A stretch of 64,000 bases of DNA from Adenophora triphylla var. japonica (Eukaryota; Streptophyta; Magnoliopsida; Asterales; Campanulaceae): contig JAFEMH010000753.1 in NCBI GenBank assembly GCA_022495995.1, positions 229,001 to 293,000 of the forward strand, in the 5' to 3' direction. Every line of letters starts with the position of its first letter. Positions within the stretch are counted from its first letter, which is position 1. Shown here piece by piece: positions 57,583 through 64,000 of the stretch. The position numbers and the translations under genes are program-made. The notes under the pieces were generated by a model that saw nothing but the letters and a program-made list of their open reading frames with translations, made no database searches and was not told where the DNA came from.

Positions 57583-59150
57583 TTAACGCGATGCGGTCTT
57601 GATAACGTGTCCAAAGTCTTCATGGTAAGCGCACCATTTTGATTTGTCACGCCATCCCGTGGTTTTGTCCGTTTTCTTCGGCCATCGGCTTTGTCTCCTA
57701 GGTTGCCCATTGCACAAGTACACCTGAAATGTCAACGGAAAAACAATAATCGAAATGTTAGGCACATTATCACTATCTTCATCCTCACCGTCTCTTGAAT
57801 TAATTTTGCTAGTGTCAATTCTCGGATAAGGATTGGGACGGTTGTTCTGCGATGGGACGATTCGGTCTTTCTATCGGGATGGTCATATGTCGACATCTTG
57901 GATGACGACTTCGATCTTCGCAGCTCATCTTCCTCCGATCTTATGAACCTTAATGCCCCGCTCCCGACTTCTTCTAGCCGCTTACAAGGAGTCATTACCA
58001 AATCTTGATAATCTGTGAATCTTTCTTCAACCCCATTTTGAATGCTTCGTATCGACATGTCAAGATTGGGAATTTCTAACACCTCCTTATTGAACCGATG
58101 GACATAATCCTTCGAGTCTCATTAGGTCTTTGGGTCACATTATAGAGATCACTTGTCAACTTTTCAAATTGTCGATCGCATGAGAATTGGTTATAGAACA
58201 TGTTGATGAGTAGGCGTATGAACCAATTGAACCTAGGGGTTGCCTAATCGGCCATTTGAGAGCTGGTCCAGGACAAGGTGGATCCAAATCCCCTGCATAA
58301 GCAGGCCTCCCGTATTGAAGCGGGATATGGATTATGTCCATCTTTTCTTGATAGTGTGCAACATGCTCCTCAGGTCCGTGGTGCCGTCGTACAACTTCAT
58401 AGATGGTACAAGTTAGAAGACGCTTCGGGATATCAACATTTGCGATTCTTTGGGACAAAGGATTGATTATAACAGTTTTGGGTCACTGGTTGAATTGGAG
58501 GAGTTACACACGGCACGTTCATTATCGGCTCTCGAGATCCCGTGCATCCTGTTTTAGCTAGTGGGTTTCTGCAAAAGGGTCACCCATAGGAATACGATTG
58601 AAATTATTATTATTGAAAAGATTATTTAGCAAACCAGAATCGTCCGTAGTAGTCGTGGACAGTAGTGTTGTCTATAAATGGAATGAATGGGGTGAATCCT
58701 GCGGAAGATGGCGTCAATGGGGTATCCCCGGGCAAAGATGTCGACATCATTAAAGATGTCAGCGGAGGAGGACTGCCCATTGGAATGAATTCATTCTGAA
58801 ATGTAGATCCTCCGGTGTTGTCAAAGTTGAGAATCCTTGCACGCAGCGGTGATATATTCTCAAGCCGAGATGCGATGAGCTGTTGGTCTTTCTGCATCTT
58901 AATCATGGAATTGGTCAACACCTTCGAATTGTTATCTTCTTTGGTCCAACCTTTGATTCAACCTGGTCAAGATACTCCGGATGTCAGCATCTGCATTGGA
59001 AGACGTTGCCCCCTTTTGTGGAGTCTTCATAGGTTGAGTTGGCTGAGACCCGGTCTGAGGAGGTGGTGGTAACAAGGTGGTTCTACCTCCTGATGTGGGA
59101 ACAACGGCGGGACCTTTGCCGGCGGTGGACACATTGGGGGGTGCAGACAT
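57583..59150 (-). pseudogene. gag of the Tat element
   Basis: An ATG at 59150 opens MSAPPNVSTAGKGPAVVPTS, a Pro/Thr-rich head. A spacer follows, then the core: GPEEHVAHYQEKMDIIHIPL, GPALKWPIRQP, YQDLVMTPCKRLEEV and ALRFIRSEEDELRR. KWCAYHEDFGHVIKTA near 57640 corresponds to the Tat-type zinc-knuckle region. Frameshifts near 58600, 58300 and 58150 split it. Confidence 0.88.
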
Positions 59151-59198
59151 AGTGAATTTGATTAGGAAATGTTTCAAATAACCGATAAACCACGGGGC

Positions 59199-59217
59199 CC
59201 CTCGGTGGGCGCCAAAT
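59199..59217 (-). other. Primer-binding site of the Tat element
   Basis: Minus strand ATTTGGCGCCCACCGAGGGG abuts the 5' LTR end (…AAAACA). TTGGCGCCCACCGTGGGG-type sites are common in Tat elements. The tRNA is not assigned. Confidence 0.8.
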
Positions 59218-59821
59218 TGTTTTGGTAGAAAAAACAATAAAGTAGAATCTTAACTATATTTAGTGTGTGGATTGAACAATAAGGAGGGAACTATGGAATT
59301 CGATTATATGGAACAAAAGAATGAAAAAGAGATAATGACACCACGATTTGTTAACGAGGAAAACCTTGGAGGTGATAACCTCTTTGGAAAAAACCCCGGG
59401 AGTTAGGTCTCCAACCTTAAAGGTTTCACTATAATGATCACAAATACAACTTTGGAAGATAATGGAGAGGATTACAAGAGCTTTTTGTGTAGAGTGTGTG
59501 CGTATGAGCATGAATGTGTTTTTCCGTCTCCATTTCCCCTTAAATACAAGTAGATATGAAAGAGTCAATATGGTTCCTATAATCTCGGCATTTTGGTTTA
59601 TCACTTCAACCTCCGTGAGACCAAGTCGCCCTAGCCGTTTGAAGGTCTGTTGAACGTGCTTGAAGATTGTTCCGCATTCCTCTCTTAATTACTGAAAAAT
59701 AAGAATAAGAATATTAGGAAATATTGAACAAGTAAATATTAAAACAATACTTACAGTGTAATGACATCTCGATATGCAGGATCAATTGAAGATGTCGCCA
59801 TGTTGAAAAATGCCCACAACA
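59218..59821 (-). repeat. 5' LTR of the Tat element
   Basis: 604 bp, 602 identical to the 50002 copy. Confidence 0.95.
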
Positions 59822-60520
59822 GTGGGCTCGGGCAACGGGGAGGATGGGACTTGGCAAAACAATGTAGGGCGTTTTACCCGGCCCTACCAACCAATTGTAT
59901 TCCCCACGTCCTCTATCCGAGATCATTTTCATTATTCGTAGGGTTGGAATATCCAACTTCGTTGAACCCGAAATCGCAACCTCATTATCGGGCATCACAC
60001 GCCGAAAATGATTAGCAAACAAAGTAACAATACCACCAATATGAATCTCCCCATTAAAAGTTGGAAAGACAATGTCACTGAACAACTCGATCAAGAAATG
60101 GCTCAAATTCACCCTCCTATGAGCCCTCACCAAAGACCATAACAAGAATAGCTCCTTCTTGTTCACCGTACCCTTATCTTCCCTTGCAAAAACTGTACAT
60201 GCGTAGAACCTATGCATAAGCAGAAGAACGGGATGGATAATGGATGAAACTTTTGCGGTTCTAGACTTGAAGGATGGGATTCCGGTAATTTGCTCCTAAA
60301 ACACATTCTCCCTAAACTCAATGGGAAAATCGGTTTCATAATTGGTGTAAGCGGGCCAACCCAAAATTCTGTTTATGTCAAAAGAAGTGAGGTGAAACTC
60401 CTCTCCACCAAGCCTAAAATACAAGTGTATCAATTGATATGGCTCCCTCGTATCTCCACAAATTTCTGTTGTGAAATCCTTTTCAACATAATCTAGAGTT
60501 TAATTCCTTTTCAACTACAT
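59822..60520 (-). pseudogene. N-terminal part of the Athila last ORF
   Basis: Minus frames give DYVEKDFTTEICGDTREPYQ, FRLGGEEFHLTSFDINRILG, then (after an in-frame TAG near 60300) ITGIPSFKSRTAKVSSIIHP and MHRFYACTVFAREDKGTVNK, KELFLLWSLVRAHRRVNLSH. This is the conserved Athila ORF family (the ORF downstream of pol, sometimes called env-like). It stops at 59822 where the Tat element entered; the remaining third is at 50001-49646. A possible start lies at 60697-60515 in another frame (LHHFKPKINWRHAIVEM). Function unproven. Confidence 0.7.
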
Positions 60521-60689
60521 CTCCACTATTGCATGCCTCCAGTTGATTTTTGGTTTAAAATGGTGGAGAAGTGGGTTTTTAAAGGAGGTGGAGCGGAGGT
60601 ATTGAGGGAGAGTTGAAGAAGATGAAGTGAATGAGGGAGGAGGGAGAGAGACACGTCTCTTTGACTGAAACGACGCAACTCCCCAGGCG

Positions 60690-60805
60690 ATATGCACGGC
60701 CGTGTCAAGAGATTTGCACGGCCGCTCCCCTTTGCTGAGTCAACTCTTCCTGACTCGATATGAACTGCACGGCCGCTCCAATATATGCTGCACGGCCGTG
60801 CTAAC
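60690..60805. repeat. CACGGCCG word cluster upstream of the Athila last ORF
   Basis: Four CACGGCCG words, two of them GCACGGCCGTG palindromes, in 116 bp. They match the words in the Athila LTR (47752-47950), including the shared phrase GCACGGCCGTGTCAAG. Confidence 0.85.
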
Positions 60806-61073
60806 CAATATTCACCACTTTTAATTTTTTTCTTTTTCTCTTATTTTTTGTATACCTACAAAACAAAGTTAGCACAATAATACTAATAATGAAAAATAAA
60901 ATAAAGAAAAATATAAAGAAAATAAAATAAAGCAAAATAATCCATCGGTTACCATCCCGATGATGCTTGTTTTAGGTCCTTAGCTTGACCCCTTTCCGAT
61001 AGTAGGAGATGCGTGATATTTAGTTGGCCTTTTGTCATTGACAACTTGCCAATGCAACCCTTCCGGATGTAGG
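60806..61073 (-). other. Spacer and possible pol end of the Athila-type element
   Basis: Minus strand LHPEGLHWQVVNDKRPTKYH to a stop near 61000, followed by GTCAAGCTAAGGACCT, suggests the very end of pol. Too short to be sure. Confidence 0.4.
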
Positions 61074-61904
61074 TGTTAGTGCCCTAGGCCTATAGAGATA
61101 GACCTTTATGTAATGTCATTGTTTATTTATATAAGAGATTATTTCTTTGATTATTATATGTGTTTGCATGTTTAGTTATAATAATCGTGTCCCTAGTACT
61201 TATGAAGCACTAGTATGAAGTCTAATGGATAATCATGTGATGATTATATGCATGAAGATGCACATTAGATTCATGGGTACTTGTTAGAGAACAAGGTACT
61301 GGACTTGACCCATTATGAGATTTATGTCATGGTCATATGTCATAATTAAATCTCATATAGTCATATCATTGATATCCTTTGACCTGAGATTATCATCGTC
61401 TTCCGCTCGATGAATATCATGTTTGATATAGTTTAACGTTGTCTTTAACCGGATGACAATAAGGGCTATCATTGGCATGGTATGATTCTTGTTGGGAAGA
61501 ATGATAAGTCAAGATGGAAAATTGTCCCTCGTAAAGAGAGATGTTTGCTAGGCCACTCGTAAGTAAGATTGATGTAGTGCATGGCCATGCCCGAATGAAT
61601 TAATGTGATTAATATCATTCGATTAATCAATTTACTTGGTAACGAGAAAGCATTGAACAATATGAGTTGACGTGGACCATGACTCATGTTCAATATAACA
61701 TCGTGTGACAATGGGATTGTGATATGTTCTATGTAGGAAAATCGAACTTGATATTATACTATTTGGGTAGGCATGATGGCTTGCTAGAGTCCGCTCATGT
61801 CTTATGAGGATCGATGTGATCGGACTCATTGCCAACATAGTATAGTCCTATGGGGTCACACGCATCGAACGAATTGTCAAAAGTGGAATTATGGATTCTG
61901 GTGT

Positions 61905-62145
61905 GTTGGGCGACCGCCCAAGTGGCCATGGGCGACCACCCACAAGTCAATGGTTGACTTGGGGGACCGCTCAAAGGTCATGGGCGACCGCACATGTTAT
62001 TCGAAAACTGGGCATTGGAGACTGTCTAGATGGGCGACCGCCCTTGCCCTTATGGGCGACCGCTCATGTTGGTTTTCGTATAAGGGGATTAGGCGCTGTA
62101 CACATGGGCGACCGCCCAGCTCCCTATGGGCGACCGCCCATGTAC
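61905..62145. repeat. GGGCGACCGCCC word cluster in copia U3
   Basis: ATGGGCGACCGCCCA and close variants recur about eight times at uneven spacing (20-70 bp), 60 bp upstream of the TATA box. Each word is a near-palindrome (GGGCG…CGCCC). Confidence 0.9.
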
Positions 62146-62204
62146 GCTGAAATGCTGAAACCATTTTTGTTAAGGGTTTTTAATAGGGTATAATATTTAT
62201 AAGG

Positions 62205-62212
62205 TATAAATA
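62205..62212 (+). promoter_or_regulatory. TATA box of the copia LTR
   Basis: TATAAATA in AT-rich context, followed by a CT-rich 'cccccttcaaccc' stretch. Confidence 0.65.
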
Positions 62213-62639
62213 CTATCCCCCTTCAACCCTAGCAGCCAAGTGACGTTTTTGGTTTAGGAGAAACACAAAATATTGATTTCTCAATTGTGAATTGAAAATC
62301 AAATCACACCAATTCCATAATACTTCATAGATTGAAAGGAGTTTCAATCGAGGGATCTAGCAATCCTCCTAGAACTGTTCTAGGGTTCGTTCATCGCGTG
62401 GATACTCATAGAGGATCTTTGCTCTTCAAGATCTTTTGTTCGTGATTCAACAATCGTTCATCAAGGATTCGCAAGATCGTCAATCTGGAGTTGGGTCACG
62501 TTTATCAACGACAAAAACACTCAAGGTTGGTATTTCTATTTCATCTTTCTTAATTAATCATTTAGAACGGATTCTAGGGCTTTGGGTTTTTCGAGTTATT
62601 GCATTATTCCGCTGCGCATGGACCCTCGAAACCCAACAA

Positions 62640-62651
62640 TGGTATCAGAGC
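62640..62651 (+). other. Primer-binding site of the copia element
   Basis: TGGTATCAGAGC, complementary to the 3' end of initiator tRNA-Met, one base after the LTR. Confidence 0.95.
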
Positions 62652-63578
62652 CCCGTTCATGATGTTTATATTAGAAAATCATGATAATTAGATAATGGGA
62701 TTATGTTAATTTTCATGATGTGTATGATCTAGAATGTGAAATTGTATGAGTTTTGCTTGTGAAGTAATTGTATATATTGATATACCATGATTATGAAATT
62801 GAAATATATGATTAATATGATTAATCTAGATTATGGGATGTCAATTTCATTAATATGATTAATGTGATTAATCTAGGATATTTGTGAAGTGTTACTTAGT
62901 ATATTGGCTGGACACCAAGACCTTCCCCACAGGCACTTCGATGGAAGTGTGGGATAAATTTGGAGCACGTGGCCGCGTACTAGTAATTACTGACCAAATG
63001 TGATTTGTGTTGCATCATTCAATGTTCATAATTATGCTCATATAGTTTTCATGAATCAACCTTGGCATGTAATTGATAAGCATGAAAAATTGAACCTTCT
63101 TTGTAACTTGAGTTTGTTTTATGCCACCCATGTTTAAACACTTGTGAGTACACGGATAGTTTCATGTAGGCTACGCCACAGCGAGGTACATTGATTCTAT
63201 CTTTGTATGATCAAGATGAGCAAACGGTGATTGCTATACGTTTAACATGGTTGAACTCAATTAGGCTATCAAAACAGTTTTGGGCCTAAGGCATAAGATG
63301 AGATTGAAACATGTGACATATGATGTCTATAATCTCATAATGATCTAAGAGTCATATATAGATATGATTGATAAATGTTATCTACCTTTTTAGTTTAATT
63401 TTGAGCAGTCGAGCCATAGCCGACTTGAAATTAAATTAAAGTTGAGTCTTAGCCTATTAAATTATATTATGCATGTTTGTATAAGAAGGTTATATAATTT
63501 AGTGGGAGTATTTGTGAAATACGTTAATTAATCTTTTAAATGAATTGGTACTTATATGTTGCATATCTTTGTAGATCA
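62652..63578 (+). other. Leader of the copia element
   Basis: AT-rich untranslated sequence between primer site and gag. No supported ORF. Confidence 0.7.
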
Positions 63579-64000
63579 ATGGCTGTAAACACTAATCAAA
63601 ACATGTCACTGCGATCAGTCCTTGAGAAGGACAAGTTAGAGGAGAATGGCAACAACTATGTGGATTGGATCCGCAGTTTGGGAATTGTTCTCAAACAAGA
63701 AAGGAAGTTGTACATTCTTGATGGACCCGTTCCACCCGAGCCTGCGGCTAATGCAACTAAAGCTGAAAAGGACCAACATAAGAAGCATGTGGATGATTCT
63801 ATTGATGTTGGTTGCTTGATGCTTGCTACCATGTGTAAGGCCCTTCAGAAGGACCTTGTACACATGGAAGCCTATGATTTGGGAAATCATTTGAAGGAAA
63901 TGTTCCAGTTGCAAGCACGTCAGGAAAGGTTTGACACTATGAAGGCTCTTCATTCATGCAAGATGATTGAAGGACAACCTGTTGGGCCTCATGTGTTGAA
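63579..64000 (+). CDS. copia gag/polyprotein, N-terminal part (partial)
   Basis: ATG at 63579 opens a frame with no stop to the window end (140 codons seen). It begins MAVNTNQNMSLRSVLEKDKL, then NNYVDWIRSLGIVLKQERKL, YILDGPVPPEP and a charged KAEKDQHKKHVDD segment, followed by DVGCLMLATM and FDTMKALHSCKM. This is the standard start of plant copia gag ('F.DW.R.LRIVLK.E.KLYVLD.P.P'). Gag packages element RNA. The zinc knuckle and pol would lie beyond the window. It is the only retrotransposon frame here without visible lesions. Confidence 0.92.
   Translation, partial: MAVNTNQNMSLRSVLEKDKLEENGNNYVDWIRSLGIVLKQERKLYILDGPVPPEPAANATKAEKDQHKKHVDDSIDVGCLMLATMCKALQKDLVHMEAYDLGNHLKEMFQLQARQERFDTMKALHSCKMIEGQPVGPHVL

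Larger units (their letters stand above)
50002..59821 (-). mobile_element. Complete Tat-type Ty3/gypsy element, 9.8 kb, recent
   Basis: Both LTRs are 604 bp and differ at two positions by eye. The duplication GTGGG lies outside (49997-50001, 59822-59826). The primer site next to the 59218 LTR fixes minus orientation. Order: LTR, gag, protease, RT, RNase H, integrase, then an antisense ORF on +, then the 3' LTR. This is the layout of the Tat/Retand group. Every domain is present, but many frameshifts and stops interrupt gag-pol. It is inserted in the last ORF of the Athila-type element. Confidence 0.95.
46659..61073 (-). mobile_element. Athila-type Ty3/gypsy element, 3' part, nested
   Basis: Minus-strand order: possible pol end (about 61070-60960), spacer, last ORF (about 60520-49646), 3' untranslated region, polypurine tract GTGTGGGGGAGTT and 3' LTR (48229-46659). 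'AAGTGTGGGGGAGTTTGATA' is the characteristic polypurine/LTR junction of Athila elements. GTCAAGCTAAGGACCTAAAA with AACAAGC (about 61000-60975) recalls the stretch behind Athila pol. A complete Tat element sits in the last ORF. The upstream part is cut off by the copia LTR at 61074, so gag, pol and the 5' LTR are not seen. Confidence 0.75.
61074..62638 (+). repeat. 5' LTR of the copia element
   Basis: Starts TGTTAGTGCCCTAGG and ends TCGAAACCCAACA. TATAAATA at 62205-62212 marks the promoter. Upstream of it lie seven or so GGGCGACCGCCC-type words (61908-62142). Confidence 0.93.
61074..64000 (+). mobile_element. Ty1/copia element, 5' part, runs off the window
   Basis: A 1565-bp LTR (TGTTAG…CCAACA) is followed by an initiator-methionine-type primer site, a ~930-bp leader and a gag frame that is open to the window edge. 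It truncates the Athila-type element; its left flank is GTAGG (61069-61073). The frame seen is intact, so the element may be complete and young. Confidence 0.93.

Noticed and set aside
53558..59150. Endogenous plant pararetrovirus
   Set aside because: Domain order, LTRs with a 5-bp duplication, integrase and tRNA-type primer sites identify an LTR retrotransposon; no movement protein or viroplasmin-like sequence was seen.
61797..62193. Trp/Arg/Pro-rich plus-strand frames
   Set aside because: Products of the GGGCGACCGCCC word cluster in the copia U3 region.

Overview
This is nuclear DNA of a flowering plant, most likely a eudicot. The evidence is Ty1/copia, Athila, Tat/Ogre, hAT, Stowaway and Helitron elements nested in one another, a cytosolic-type tRNA-Ala gene, and a nine-exon GT-AG spliced FCF1/UTP24 gene. 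No species call is possible from the sequence alone.

Layout. (1) 1-2200: a Ty1/copia RNase H relic, a GC-rich hAT-type end and a probable LTR relic. (2) 2886-24696: remains of a Tat-type Ty3/gypsy element, seen only as its antisense ORF (aORF, - strand) and a probable 3' LTR. Its aORF is split by a 16.9-kb Ogre-like element (4916-21846, + strand, TSD ACAGT, LTRs about 99.5% identical). That element has lost most of its pol but carries two long antisense coding relics (DUF7745-like and plant-mobile-domain-like) and a 27-copy, ~70-bp satellite just before its 3' LTR. (3) 25083-31004: a MITE field. A Stowaway-type MITE (26029-31004) was hit by a Helitron (26110-30908) that has both termini and is filled with about nine ~510-bp tandem units, most carrying a copy of the Helitron 5' end. 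(4) 31000-40860: the gene-bearing island, with a PPR-like relic, tRNA-Ala(AGC) and an intact FCF1 gene (33722-38586, - strand). A hAT-type element (38687-39764, TSD GGTGTTAG) lies 100 bp upstream of the FCF1 start codon. (5) 40871-43024: a second hAT-type element holding LTR-like sequence with a 21-bp minisatellite. (6) 43470-46653: an unassigned LTR-like stretch and a Ty1/copia RT relic. (7) 46659-61073: the 3' part of an Athila-type element (- strand). Its last ORF is interrupted by a complete 9.8-kb Tat element (50002-59821, - strand, TSD GTGGG, two differences between 604-bp LTRs). (8) 61074-64000: the 5' LTR, primer-binding site and gag start of a Ty1/copia element that runs off the window.

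The only clearly functional host genes are FCF1 (pre-rRNA cleavage endonuclease of the small-subunit processome) and the tRNA-Ala gene. The rest is mobile DNA. Insertion order can be read directly: copia RT relic, then Athila, then both the Tat element and the right-hand copia element; and old Tat, then Ogre-like. The most unusual points are the Helitron with serial 5' ends, the Ogre-like element with antisense PMD/DUF7745 relics plus a hairpin-forming 3' satellite, the intron-containing antisense gene of the young Tat element, and GC-rich near-palindromic words repeated in the U3 of unrelated LTRs.
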